Positions 1 to 7,946 of a DNA stretch of 64,000 bases are shown here, in pieces. Source of the DNA: Bradyrhizobium diazoefficiens USDA 110 (GTDB taxonomy: Bacteria; Pseudomonadota; Alphaproteobacteria; Rhizobiales; Xanthobacteraceae); NCBI RefSeq assembly GCF_000011365.1, contig NC_004463.1:6496001-6560000 (forward strand), given 5' to 3'. A program made the translations under genes and the position numbers. Positions within the stretch are counted from its first letter, which is position 1, and each line of letters starts with the position of its first letter. Below the pieces are notes generated by a model. It made no database searches, was not told the origin of the DNA, and was given only the letters and a program-made list of their open reading frames with translations.

Positions 1-45
1 TGCAACGGCAGCGATCAGCATGACAAGAATTGTTCGTCGCAGCAT
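1..45 (-). CDS. N-terminus of an exported protein, cut by window start
   Basis: Reading leftward from the ATG at 43-45 gives MLRRTILVMLIAAVA, which has the shape of a signal peptide: two arginines, then a hydrophobic run. The gene runs out of the window after 15 codons, so nothing can be said about its function. The ribosome-binding site is weak. A second ATG at 57-59 lies in another frame and gives a polar, cysteine-rich reading that looks less likely. Confidence 0.45.
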   Translation of the reverse strand, partial: MLRRTILVMLIAAVA

Positions 46-133
46 CGAGGTATCCCATGGAGATCGGCCGAACTTACGGATTCGCCGGTGGCCGCTCCAG
101 CCACGAATAATTTAGATGGTTTGAGCTTGATCC

Positions 134-160
134 GGGAATAAACTCCTGCGCGCACTGTTT
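134..160 (+). promoter_or_regulatory. Candidate ECF-type promoter for the CHRD gene
   Basis: A GGGAATAAAC box at 134-143 is followed after about 13 bases by TGTTTGC, ending 40 bases before the CHRD start codon. The GGAAT...GTT layout with a 16-17 base spacer resembles ECF sigma-factor promoters. The same GGGAATAAAC box occurs upstream of the cytochrome c-prime gene at 4763-4736 on the other strand. Assignment to a particular sigma factor is not possible from the sequence. Confidence 0.4.
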
Positions 161-199
161 GCAAGTTGACCGCAATCAGACGTCAACAGGGAGAGACCC

Positions 200-619
200 A
201 TGAACAAAGCAATTTTTGCCACGCTGGCACTCGGAGCTGCCGTCGCGTTCGCCGCCCCGGCCAGCGCGGAGAAACTGAAGGCGACGCTGGACGGCAAGTC
301 CGAGGTGCCCGCCACCACCACCAGCGGCACCGGAACGGCCGATCTCGACTATGACGCCGCCAGCAAGAAGCTCTCCTGGAAGGTGACCTATTCCGGCCTC
401 TCCGGCCCCGCCACCGCCGCTCATTTCCACGGGCCCGCCGAGGCCGGCAAGAACGCCGGCGTAGCGATCGCGATCCCGAATGCGACGTCGAGCCCGGTCG
501 AGGGCTCTGCGACGCTGACCGACGCGCAGGCCGCCGATCTGCTGGCCGGCAAGCTCTACGTCAACATCCACACGGCGGCGAATCCGGGCGGCGAGATCCG
601 CGGCCAGGTGACGAAGTAA
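200..619 (+). CDS. CHRD domain-containing secreted protein
   Basis: A 139-residue protein with a cleavable signal peptide (about residues 1-23, cut after PASA). The rest is a single CHRD domain: LKATLDGKSEVP at the start, then AAHFHGPA and VNIHTAANPGGEIRGQV at the end. CHRD is a beta-sandwich domain named after chordin; its bacterial role is not known. The histidines in HFHGP and NIHT are the domain hallmark. A GGGAGAGA ribosome-binding site precedes the ATG and a strong terminator follows, so the gene is probably monocistronic. The product should be periplasmic or extracellular. Confidence 0.88.
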   Translation: MNKAIFATLALGAAVAFAAPASAEKLKATLDGKSEVPATTTSGTGTADLDYDAASKKLSWKVTYSGLSGPATAAHFHGPAEAGKNAGVAIAIPNATSSPVEGSATLTDAQAADLLAGKLYVNIHTAANPGGEIRGQVTK

Positions 620-642
620 GCGAAAACGCGGCTTCGTCGCGG

Positions 643-679
643 AAAGGCCGGACGCAAGGAGGGAGCGTCCGGCCTTTTC
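643..679 (+). terminator. Rho-independent terminator of the CHRD gene
   Basis: A 13-base stem AAAGGCCGGACGC pairs with GCGTCCGGCCTTT across a short purine loop and is followed by TTC. It starts 24 bases after the CHRD stop codon. Confidence 0.85.
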
Positions 680-785
680 GATTCGGGCGAGGACCTTAAC
701 GTGCGGGAATGTCCGGACCTCGTGCCTTGCCAGCCTCGCGCGTTCCGCCGTAAACTTCGGCCTCACCAATCTCCAGAGTGGCACC

Positions 786-1160
786 GTGCGGCTCGTTTCC
801 AGCGTTCTCGATCGGCCCGGCGACGCCGGCATCAGAAGATCGGCGCGCGCGCCGTGGCACGTTGTGCCAGGCCTCGTCGCCGCCGGAGCGTTTCTTTGCT
901 TCTTCGGACCGGTGCTCGCGCAGAGCGACATGGAAAAGCAGGCTCAATGCGAGCTGTCCGCAATCCGCGATACACGATCGCCCCTTGCCGTGCAGTACAT
1001 CCGCTCCGCCTGCAACTGGCTCGTCGTCAACGGCGATTCCCTGTTGAACGCATCCAGCAAGGGCTATTACGTCTGCCTCGTGCGGCAGCTCTCGGGCGCG
1101 CAGAGCAACGAGGCTGCCGCGGCGATCATGTCGGCATGCCGCGCGTCCAATCCGCTTTGA
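786..1160 (+). CDS. Small secreted four-cysteine protein
   Basis: A protein of up to 124 residues with a hydrophobic segment ending in VLAQS (a signal peptide) followed by about 80 mature residues. These carry four evenly spaced cysteines (QCEL, ACNW, VCLV, ACRA), suggesting two disulfides. The pattern resembles the VF_A0006-type four-cysteine family of unknown function. The GTG at 786 gives a long polar N-terminal region. An in-frame GTG at 864 gives the more compact leader MPGLVAAGAFLCFFGPVLAQ and may be the true start. The next gene converges from the other strand. Confidence 0.6.
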   Translation: MRLVSSVLDRPGDAGIRRSARAPWHVVPGLVAAGAFLCFFGPVLAQSDMEKQAQCELSAIRDTRSPLAVQYIRSACNWLVVNGDSLLNASSKGYYVCLVRQLSGAQSNEAAAAIMSACRASNPL

Positions 1161-1169
1161 TCCCCCCGC

Positions 1170-2453
1170 TCAAGCCGCGTTCAGCGCCTGCGCGAGGTCC
1201 GCGATCAGATCCGACGGGTTCTCGATGCCGATCGACAACCGGATCGTGGAATCGAGCACGCCGATCTTCTGGCGGATGTCGGCGGGAACGCCGGAATGGG
1301 TCATCGTCGCCGGCAGGCTGGCCAGCGACTCCGTGCCGCCGAGGCTCACCGCCAGCTTGAGGATTTGCAGCGCGTTGAGGAATTTGACCGCGGCCTCCTT
1401 GCCGCCGGCGATGTCGAACGAGAACGTCGATCCCGCCCCCAGGCACTGCCTCGCAAACACACGCCCCGCCGGCGATGCCTCCTCGTGATGACCGAGATAG
1501 TGGACCTTGGCCACCTTGGGATGATCGCGCAAATAAGCCGCCACGAGGCGCGCATTCGCATCGGCTTTTTCCATGCGCAGGCTCAGCGTCTCGAGCGAGC
1601 GGTTGATCATCCAGCAGGAATGCGGATCGAGCTGGGTGCCGATGGCGCCGCGCAGCGCCTTGATGCCCTTCATGATCGCCTTCGCGCCGAGCGCGGCGCC
1701 CGCGATCAGGTCGGAGTGACCGCCGACATATTTGGTCAGCGAGTACAGCGAAAGGTCCGCGCCATGCTCGATCGGCCGCTGAAACACCGGCCCGAGCAGC
1801 GTATTGTCGCAGGCGATGATCGGCGTATGCCCCTGGGCCTTTCCGATCGCGTCGGCGATGCGGCGGATCATCGCGACGTCGACGAGGCCATTGGTCGGGT
1901 TGGCCGGGGTCTCGATCAGGATCATCGAAACCCGGCCCTTGCCCATCGCCTCCTCCGAGGCCTGCTTGACCGCCGCCTCGTCGATGCCGTCGGCAAAGCC
2001 GACGGCGCCGATCGACAGGCGCGCAAGCGTGTTGGTCAGCAGGGTTTCCGTCCCGCCATAGAGCGGCTGGGAGTGCAGGATGACGTCGCCGGGGCGCACG
2101 AAGGCGAGGATCGTGGTTGCGATGGCCGCCATGCCGGAGGAGAACAGCGCGCAACTCTCGGTGCGCTCATAGACCGCGAGCCTGTCCTCGACGATCTCGC
2201 TGTTGGGGTGGTTGAAGCGCGAATAGACCAGGCCCGCGCCCATCCCCTCCGGCGGCTCGCGCCGGCCGGCGACGAAATCGAAGAAGTCCTGCCCGTCCTC
2301 GGCGGTCCTGAACACGAAGGTCGAGGTCAGGAATACCGGCGGCTTGATGGCGCCTTCCGACAGCTGCGGATCATAGCCATAGGTCAGCATCAGCGTTTCC
2401 GGATGCAGCATATGGTTGCCGATGTGGGTCTTCGACGGAAAGGGTTTTACCAT
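1170..2453 (-). CDS. Cys/Met metabolism PLP-dependent enzyme (cystathionine gamma-synthase family)
   Basis: A 427-residue fold-type I PLP enzyme. Family marks are YSRFNHPN, the SSGMAAI substrate loop, [12 protein letters not shown] in IIACDNTLL, and the PLP-binding lysine in [11 protein letters not shown]. Members catalyse gamma-replacement or gamma-elimination on homoserine esters, cystathionine or methionine. The exact reaction (cystathionine gamma-synthase, gamma-lyase or O-acetylhomoserine sulfhydrylase type) cannot be settled from motifs. The length is normal. The gene is separated from glyA by about 150 bases. Other methionine-cycle genes lie at 40-47 kb. Confidence 0.85.
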   Translation of the reverse strand: MVKPFPSKTHIGNHMLHPETLMLTYGYDPQLSEGAIKPPVFLTSTFVFRTAEDGQDFFDFVAGRREPPEGMGAGLVYSRFNHPNSEIVEDRLAVYERTESCALFSSGMAAIATTILAFVRPGDVILHSQPLYGGTETLLTNTLARLSIGAVGFADGIDEAAVKQASEEAMGKGRVSMILIETPANPTNGLVDVAMIRRIADAIGKAQGHTPIIACDNTLLGPVFQRPIEHGADLSLYSLTKYVGGHSDLIAGAALGAKAIMKGIKALRGAIGTQLDPHSCWMINRSLETLSLRMEKADANARLVAAYLRDHPKVAKVHYLGHHEEASPAGRVFARQCLGAGSTFSFDIAGGKEAAVKFLNALQILKLAVSLGGTESLASLPATMTHSGVPADIRQKIGVLDSTIRLSIGIENPSDLIADLAQALNAA

Positions 2454-2601
2454 GGCCAGTCTCGCTGTTGACTAGGATCCGCGCCGCGCGTTGGAACTCC
2501 AAACATCGTGAGGCAATCGGGAGCGAGATGCGCCGGCATCCAGCAGGTCGAATCAACGCCGCGGCGGCTCGACCGAAGATAACCACTCTCACAACGATCC
2601 G

Positions 2602-3891
2602 TCAGGTCTTGGCAACAGAATTAGCTCTGGACATCACGCCTGGAACAGGAAAAGCCCGGCACATCTCGACGCACTCTGACCTGAGGCGCGCGACGACCAC
2701 ATCGTTGCCGTTCGCCTGCAGAGCCGCCGCAATGAACTCGCCGATACGACGCATTTCGGGCTCTCCCATGCCACGCGTGGTCGCCGCCGGTGTCCCAAGG
2801 CGAATACCGCTCGGCCTGAGCGGCGGGCGCGGATCGTCCGGAATCACTTGCTTGTTTGTGGTGATGGCTATGGCATCAAGCACATCCTCGGCTGCCCGCC
2901 CGTCCAGTCCGACGGACGCTGCCGTATCGACGACCATCATGTGATTGTCCGTTCCGTCCGTGACCAGCTTCATCCCGCGCTCCATCAGCGCGCCGGCAAG
3001 AACCTTCGCGTTGCGCAAGACCTGCCGCGCGTAGACCTGGAAATCCGAGGTCGCCGCCTTCTTGAGCGTCACGGCAATCCCGGCCACGACGTTCATGTGA
3101 GGTCCGCCCTGCAAACCGGGAAATACGGAAGCATCGATCCGACCGGCATTTTCTTTCCGGCATAGGATGATCCCGCCACGGGGGCCGCGCAGCGTCTTGT
3201 GGGATGTCGTCGTCATGACGTCGAAGCCGGCATCAAGCGGATTGCGCATGACATTCGCGGCAACCAATCCGCCATAGTGGCTCACGTCAGCCATCGTGAG
3301 CGCGCCAACTTCGTCGGCAATACTCTTGAATGCCGCATAGTCCAGGTCGCGCGGATAGGAGCTGTAACCGCACAACACCATCTTCGGACGCGCTTCACGC
3401 GCAATCGCGCGCAATTCGTCGAAATCTATCGCGCCGCCGTTTGACGGAGCCGTCTTGTAGCGAATGAAGTTGAACAAACGCCCCATGTGGGACACCGGCG
3501 CGCCGTGGGTGAGATGACCGCCATGGGACAGGTCCATGGCGAGAATGGTGTCGCCGGGCTCCAACAGGCCGAGATAGACGGCCTGATTCATCGGTGATCC
3601 GGAAAGAGGCTGAACGTTGGCGTGCTCGGCACGAAAAAGCGAGCAAGCCCGCTCGCGTGCGAGGCGCTCGATTTCGTCCGTATACTGCTGGCCGCCGTAG
3701 TATCTGCGTCCCGGATATCCCTCGGAATATTTATTGGTGAAGACCGATCCGAGCAGCTCAAGCACCTCCGGGTAGGTGTAATTCTCGGACGGAATCAGCT
3801 CGACGCCGTCCTGTTGGCGGCGCTCTTCCCCCACAAGGGCAGCGGCGATCTCTTGATCGTTGATGGACAGTTCGTTGCGAAATGACGGCAT
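2602..3891 (-). CDS. glyA: Serine hydroxymethyltransferase, divergent second-type
   Basis: A 429-residue PLP enzyme interconverting serine and glycine with tetrahydrofolate. Seen are the catalytic-glutamate motif PSENYTYP, TNKYSEGYPGRRYYGG, MDLSHGGHLTHG, DVSHYGGLVAA and the Schiff-base lysine in TTTSHKTLRGPRGG. The frame extends to 3984, but the ATG at 3891 has a GAGGAG ribosome-binding site 7 bases upstream and starts at the usual family position, so I chose it. Several usual positions differ from the housekeeping enzyme (for example LELLGSVFTNKY and SHYGG), which suggests a paralogue whose substrate or amino acid may differ. This is inference. Confidence 0.86.
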   Translation of the reverse strand: MPSFRNELSINDQEIAAALVGEERRQQDGVELIPSENYTYPEVLELLGSVFTNKYSEGYPGRRYYGGQQYTDEIERLARERACSLFRAEHANVQPLSGSPMNQAVYLGLLEPGDTILAMDLSHGGHLTHGAPVSHMGRLFNFIRYKTAPSNGGAIDFDELRAIAREARPKMVLCGYSSYPRDLDYAAFKSIADEVGALTMADVSHYGGLVAANVMRNPLDAGFDVMTTTSHKTLRGPRGGIILCRKENAGRIDASVFPGLQGGPHMNVVAGIAVTLKKAATSDFQVYARQVLRNAKVLAGALMERGMKLVTDGTDNHMMVVDTAASVGLDGRAAEDVLDAIAITTNKQVIPDDPRPPLRPSGIRLGTPAATTRGMGEPEMRRIGEFIAAALQANGNDVVVARLRSECVEMCRAFPVPGVMSRANSVAKT

Positions 3892-4207
3892 GCTCGGGCT
3901 CCTCAACACGCTGTTTTTCCAGCAGATTGGTTGCCCAGGCGATCGGCGTCGGAACCCTTCGCGCTTCACCGTGGTCGATTCCACGTTAGCTCGCCAGTCG
4001 CGCGATAGGACGAATGAGCACGGAGGCTCTTCGTGAAGTACAACCTAGCTGACCTGCGCACCTGCCGCAATTACCAGGTCCGGCAGGCCGTGCTGATTGA
4101 AGCAACGCTCGGAGCCGCATGAGCGAAGCGACATGCGGGGTCGCCTTCCCCGGATATCATTGCGCTCATCCGGGCTACGAGGTCGAGCGTGGAAAAAATT
4201 CAGGTGG
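3892..4207. other. Intergenic region with palindromic repeat
   Basis: This 316-base gap lies between glyA and the cytochrome gene, both on the minus strand. It should carry the glyA promoter, but I see no convincing box. The only clear structure is the palindromic repeat at 4114-4174, listed separately. Confidence 0.5.
4114..4174. repeat. Double palindromic intergenic repeat
   Basis: Two adjacent imperfect palindromes: GCCGCATGAGCGAAGCGACA followed by TGCGGG, and CCCGGATATCATTGCGCTCA followed by TCCGGG. Elements built on such CGGATGAGCG... cores are scattered through Bradyrhizobium intergenic DNA. It could form a hairpin at the 3' end of the cytochrome c-prime transcript, which stops 34 bases away. 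Confidence 0.6.
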
Positions 4208-4657
4208 CTACTTCAACTTCAGCCGATACGTCTCGTGGCAGTCGGTGCAACGATCGTTGATCGCGGTATAGGCGGCCTTGAGGCTCGCGACGTCGGTGAT
4301 CTTGCCCTTGACCTGCGCGATCGCCTTCTGCACCGGCGGGATCTTGGAGTCGAAATCGGCCTTGTTCTTCCAGACCTTCGGCGAGGCCCCATAGGTCGCG
4401 TTCACCACGTCCTGCTTGGGATTGACCTCGAAGGTCTTGGCGATCTTGGCGACGTCGGTCTCGAGATTGGCGATCGCCTCGTCGGCGGCCTTCTGGTCGT
4501 AGGGGATATCGCCCTTGGTCATCTTCAGGATGACCGTATAGAGGCTCCTGGCCTGCGAGCGCATCAGATTATCCTGTTGAACCGCGACCTCCTGCTGCGC
4601 CATCACGGCGCCCGCGCCCAATAGCAGGGTCGTCACGACAATCATCGTCCGTTTCAT
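4208..4657 (-). CDS. Cytochrome c-prime family protein
   Basis: A 149-residue periplasmic haem protein. A signal peptide (about residues 1-20, ending VMAQ) is followed by an all-helical domain with one haem site, CTDCH, close to the C-terminus in RCTDCHETYR. That position is the hallmark of the four-helix class II cytochromes c (c-prime/c556 type), which bind NO or pass electrons. The GGAG ribosome-binding site lies 10 bases before the ATG. A GGGAATAAAC promoter-like box lies about 80-105 bases upstream. The molybdenum hydroxylase gene ends 124 bases upstream on the same strand; a redox partnership is only a possibility. Confidence 0.85.
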   Translation of the reverse strand: MKRTMIVVTTLLLGAGAVMAQQEVAVQQDNLMRSQARSLYTVILKMTKGDIPYDQKAADEAIANLETDVAKIAKTFEVNPKQDVVNATYGASPKVWKNKADFDSKIPPVQKAIAQVKGKITDVASLKAAYTAINDRCTDCHETYRLKLK

Positions 4658-4735
4658 TGGTTAGTTTCTCCGACTCGCAGATGCCTTGGGATTGGACCCG
4701 CCACCCGCTTCACGGGAGTCGCGATCCATCCATGG

Positions 4736-4763
4736 ATAGAACCCCGCGCGGGGCGTTTATTCC
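4736..4763 (-). promoter_or_regulatory. Candidate ECF-type promoter for the cytochrome c-prime gene
   Basis: Read on the minus strand from 4763, GGGAATAAAC is followed by a GC-rich palindrome and GGGTTC, giving GGAAT, 16 bases, GTT. The first ten bases are identical to the box in front of the CHRD gene at 134-143. Confidence 0.4.
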
Positions 4764-4781
4764 CGCGCGGCAGGATTGTGG

Positions 4782-7091
4782 CTAGAGGCTGTGACGGCGA
4801 CGGTGCTCGCTGATGGCGATCCACACCCGTTCCGGGGTCGCCGGCATGTCGATGTGGTCGATCTTGTACTCGCGCCAGAGCCCGTCGACGATGGCGTTGA
4901 CGACGGCCGGACAGGAGCCGATCGCGCCGGCCTCGCCCGCCCCCTTCACGCCCATGGGATTGGTCTTGCATGGAACGTTGGCGGTCTCGAACACGAAGTC
5001 CGGACCATCAGCCGCCCGCGGCAGCGCGTAGTCCATGAAGGTCGCGGTGATCAGCTGGCCGTCACCGGCCCCGTAGACCACCTGCTCCATCAAGGCCTGG
5101 CCGATGCCCTGCATGGCGCCGCCATGCACCTGCCCGGCGAGCAGCAGCGGGTTGAGCGTCTTGCCGAAATCGTCGACGATCACGTAGTTGACGATCTTGA
5201 TGATGCCGGTCGCCGGATCGATCTCGACCTCCGCGACATGGGTGCCGTTGGGATAGGTGCCGTCGGCGCTGGCGAAGGTGGCGCTGCCGTTCAGCTTCGA
5301 CGGATCGGCGCCCGGCCGCTTGGCGAGATCGGCGAACGAGATCGAACGGTCGGTGCCGGCGATGCGCAACACGCCCTCCGATATCTCGAGGTCGCCGGCG
5401 CTGGCTTCCAGCGCCTGCGCCGCGATCTCCTTCAGCTTTTGCCCGAGCTCGCGCGTGGCGCGCTCGACGCTGACGCCGCCTGACGGGATCGAAGCCGAGC
5501 CGCCGGTGCCGAGACCGGTCGCGATCTCGTCGGTATCGCCCTGACGGACGTGGACGCGCTCCGGCGCCACGCCGAACTGCTCGGCGACGATCTGCGCATA
5601 GGCGGTCTGGTGCCCCTGTCCGCTCGACTGCGTGCCGATCAGGACAGTGACGTCGCCATTGGGATCGAGGCGGACGTTGGCCGTCTCCTCACCCATCACG
5701 CCGCAAATCTCGACATAGCTCGCAAGGCCGATGCCGCGAATGAGCCCCTGCTTTTTGGCCGCCTTGGCGCGCTTGGGAAACTCCTTCCACTCGGCGATCT
5801 CCATGGCGCGCTTCAGATGCGCGGCGAAGTCGCCGGAATCATAGACCTTGCCCGTGGCCGTCTTGTACGGCAGCGCCTTTGGCTGGATGAAGTTCTTGCG
5901 GCGGATGGCGTCCGGCGTCATGTCGAGTTTTCGCGCGCACGCGTCCACGAGGCGCTCGATCACATAGGCCGCCTCGGGCCGGCCCGCGCCGCGATAGGCA
6001 TCGACCGGCACGCTGTGGGTGAAGATGGTGCGCACCCGGCAGTGGAAGGCCTGGATGTCGTAGAGGCCCGGCAGCATGCCGGCGCCGCCATGCGGGATAT
6101 AGGGCCCGAAGGTCGACAGGTACGCGCCCATGTCGCCCATCAGGTCGCAATCCATCGCGAGGAACTTGCCGTCTTCAGTCAGCGCCATCTTCGCGGTGGT
6201 GACGTTGTCGCGGCCCTGCGCGTCGCCCATGAAATGCTCGGAGCGGTCGGCCGCCCATTTCACCGCCTTCTTCAGCTTGCGCGCCGCGACCGCCATCAGG
6301 GCGTATTCGCGGTACGGAAACAGTTTTGTGCCGAAGCCGCCGCCGACGTCGGGGCAGATCACCCGCATCTTCTCGGTCGGGATGTTCAGCACGTTCTGGC
6401 AGAGAATGTCGCGCAGGCGATGGCTGCCCTGGCTGCCGACCGTCAGCGTCAGATGGTCGCGCTTGGCGTCATATTCGCAGACCGCCGCGCGCGTCTCCAT
6501 GAAGCTTGCGACCACGCGCGGATTGACGATGGCGATCTCGGCGACCGCATGCGCCTTGGCAAAGGCGGCTTCGGTCGCGGCCTTGTCGCCGATCGAAACG
6601 TCGAACAGCACGTTGCCGGCCTTGTCCGGCCAGACCTGCGGCGCGCCATTCTTCACGGCGTTGACGACGCCGGTCACCGCCGGCAGAGGCGACCATTTGA
6701 CCTCGATCGCCTCGATCGCGTCGCGAGCCTGGTCGATGGTCTCGGCGACCACGAAGGCGATGGAATCGCCGACATGGCGCACCTCGTCCTTGGCCAGGAT
6801 CGGGTAAGGCGGGCCGGTGAAGGGATCGGTCTCGAGGTTGAACAGGCAGGGCAGATTGCCGAGATCCCCAACGTCGTCGGCGGTCAGGATCAGCGCGACG
6901 CCGGGAAGCCCGCGGGCGCGGCTCGCATCGATGGTGTATTTGGCATGCGCATGCGGCGAGCGCAGCATCAAGCAGCGGAGCGCGGCCTGCGGCGCGTAAT
7001 CGTCGGTATAGCGGCCCTTGCCGCGGATGAGCGCGTCATCCTCCTTGCGCAGCACACTTTGGCCAACGCCGAACTTGATGGGAGCAGCCAT
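4782..7091 (-). CDS. Xanthine dehydrogenase/CO dehydrogenase-family molybdopterin-binding large subunit
   Basis: A 769-residue molybdenum hydroxylase large subunit. The N-terminal a/b-hammerhead domain (about 15-130) begins SVLRKEDDALIRGKGRYTDD. The molybdenum cofactor domain follows with GGGFGTK, AYRGAGRPEA and the catalytic glutamate in GVKGAGEAGAIG. AYRGAGR is the form II sequence, not the AYRCSFR loop of true CO dehydrogenase, so the substrate is more likely an aldehyde or N-heterocycle. No FAD subunit or 2Fe-2S subunit gene lies on either side, which is unusual because this subunit normally works in a three-part complex. No Tat signal is seen, so a cytoplasmic location is expected. Confidence 0.88.
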   Translation of the reverse strand: MAAPIKFGVGQSVLRKEDDALIRGKGRYTDDYAPQAALRCLMLRSPHAHAKYTIDASRARGLPGVALILTADDVGDLGNLPCLFNLETDPFTGPPYPILAKDEVRHVGDSIAFVVAETIDQARDAIEAIEVKWSPLPAVTGVVNAVKNGAPQVWPDKAGNVLFDVSIGDKAATEAAFAKAHAVAEIAIVNPRVVASFMETRAAVCEYDAKRDHLTLTVGSQGSHRLRDILCQNVLNIPTEKMRVICPDVGGGFGTKLFPYREYALMAVAARKLKKAVKWAADRSEHFMGDAQGRDNVTTAKMALTEDGKFLAMDCDLMGDMGAYLSTFGPYIPHGGAGMLPGLYDIQAFHCRVRTIFTHSVPVDAYRGAGRPEAAYVIERLVDACARKLDMTPDAIRRKNFIQPKALPYKTATGKVYDSGDFAAHLKRAMEIAEWKEFPKRAKAAKKQGLIRGIGLASYVEICGVMGEETANVRLDPNGDVTVLIGTQSSGQGHQTAYAQIVAEQFGVAPERVHVRQGDTDEIATGLGTGGSASIPSGGVSVERATRELGQKLKEIAAQALEASAGDLEISEGVLRIAGTDRSISFADLAKRPGADPSKLNGSATFASADGTYPNGTHVAEVEIDPATGIIKIVNYVIVDDFGKTLNPLLLAGQVHGGAMQGIGQALMEQVVYGAGDGQLITATFMDYALPRAADGPDFVFETANVPCKTNPMGVKGAGEAGAIGSCPAVVNAIVDGLWREYKIDHIDMPATPERVWIAISEHRRRHSL

Positions 7092-7240
7092 TTTCTATCC
7101 CGTTCTCATGGTTGTTTTGCCGGCATATTGCCGTGGAAAAAGTGGCAAGGCAAATGGGTTTAGACAGGCACATGGGTCGCAGGCGGCGAAAGCGTCGCGC
7201 CCCCGTCACCATGGCGTCCAGATTGCGCCGCGAAACAAGA

Positions 7241-7285
7241 CCTCACCCTGAAGAGTCCGCCAAAAGCGGGCGTCCCCGAAGGATC
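7241..7285. repeat. Degenerate palindromic intergenic repeat
   Basis: CCTCACCCTGAAGAGTCCGC, then an inverted GCGGGCGTC and CGAAGGATC, resembles a decayed copy of the common Bradyrhizobium repeat that begins CCTCATCCTGAGGAG and ends TCGAAGGATG. It lies in the 232-base gap between the DUF1127 gene and the molybdenum hydroxylase; I see nothing else there. Confidence 0.4.
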
Positions 7286-7323
7286 GGTCGCGAAGACGCA
7301 GCCCACCAAGCCCTTTGACTTAG

Positions 7324-7599
7324 CTACATCCCACCGCGCCGCCACGGATCCATCGCGCGATCTCTCAGCTTGTCGAGAGCCCTTGCGGACGTGAAGTAGT
7401 CGATCTCGCCGCGCGTCAGGCCGATATCCATCAGCTCCCTGTCGCTCAGGTCGTGCAAGGCAACCCGTCGGCTCCGGGACTGCTCCCAAAACGCGCGACA
7501 GTAGCGCTTGAGCAGGCTCAAGACGGCAGAGGGGTCGAGGCGAAGCCTCGCGGCATCACCCCCCGTCTCGGAGGTGATGTTAGTCTGTTGCGGTGGCAT
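7324..7599 (-). CDS. DUF1127 (YjiS-like) small protein
   Basis: A 91-residue protein. The central segment WEQSRSRRVALHDLSDRELM, then DIGLTRGEIDY, is a clear DUF1127 domain: arginine-rich, then L.D..L.DIG..R..I. The N-terminal 30 residues are variable. DUF1127 proteins are small and widespread in alphaproteobacteria; some have been linked to RNA-related or phosphate/carbon physiology, but no function can be assigned here. The start is supported by AGGAG 6 bases before the ATG. Upstream lie a terminator hairpin and a leaderless mini-ORF, so expression may depend on read-through. Confidence 0.85.
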   Translation of the reverse strand: MPPQQTNITSETGGDAARLRLDPSAVLSLLKRYCRAFWEQSRSRRVALHDLSDRELMDIGLTRGEIDYFTSARALDKLRDRAMDPWRRGGM

Positions 7600-7635
7600 G
7601 GGACGCTCCTGCTGTTGTGCCGGCAGGGAGCGTGG

Positions 7636-7671
7636 CCAAACAAAAGGCCCCGTCCGATGCCGGCGGGGCCT
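7636..7671 (-). terminator. Intrinsic terminator/attenuator in the leader of the DUF1127 gene
   Basis: On the minus strand AGGCCCCG pairs perfectly with CGGGGCCT (eight base pairs) around an 11-base loop, and the stem runs into TTTTGTTT. It sits between the mini-ORF at 7699-7776 and the DUF1127 start at 7599, so it would end a transcript of about 140 nucleotides or regulate read-through. Confidence 0.7.
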
Positions 7672-7698
7672 GGTGGAAAAGATGTCGTCGTCGAATTC

Positions 7699-7776
7699 CT
7701 AGCGCGCGACTCCTCCCACGGCCCAGCCGAAGCGGGTCATGTGCATCGAGTTGGTGTTGCGCACTGATTTGATCAT
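7699..7776 (-). CDS. Candidate leaderless leader-peptide ORF (25 codons)
   Basis: The 25-codon ORF starts MIKSVRNTNSMHMTRFGWAV and ends GGVAR before TAG. Its ATG lies only 6 bases after a -10-like TAGTGT, so the mRNA would begin at or very near the ATG, and no ribosome-binding site is visible. A terminator follows 28 bases after the stop codon. This layout is that of an attenuator leader. It has only one tryptophan and no run of a single amino acid, so the controlling signal is not evident. It could equally be part of a small RNA. Confidence 0.4.
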   Translation of the reverse strand: MIKSVRNTNSMHMTRFGWAVGGVAR

Positions 7777-7782
7777 GAGGCG

Positions 7783-7811
7783 ACACTACCACGGCAATCG
7801 CATAAAATCAA
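7783..7811 (-). promoter_or_regulatory. Sigma-70-like promoter for the leader transcript
   Basis: On the minus strand TTGATT (7811-7806) and TAGTGT (7788-7783) are separated by exactly 17 bases. Each matches four of six consensus positions. The predicted start of transcription coincides with the ATG of the mini-ORF. Confidence 0.45.
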
Positions 7812-7946
7812 GGGATGTGCGGAGGCTGTCTGCATCCTGGAGGCGAGCCCTTCGCGCTGCCACTTTCGGAGGCTGTGCGGCACTCTCTTTGACCGCCTCG
7901 GCATTGCCAGATGGAAATGAGCCGGAACGATTGATACGGTGGCGCG

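Noticed and set aside
7699..7776. Tryptophan-operon leader peptide
   Set aside because: The layout is similar to rhizobial trp leaders, but there is only one tryptophan codon and the gene downstream is DUF1127, so I did not assign it to trp control.
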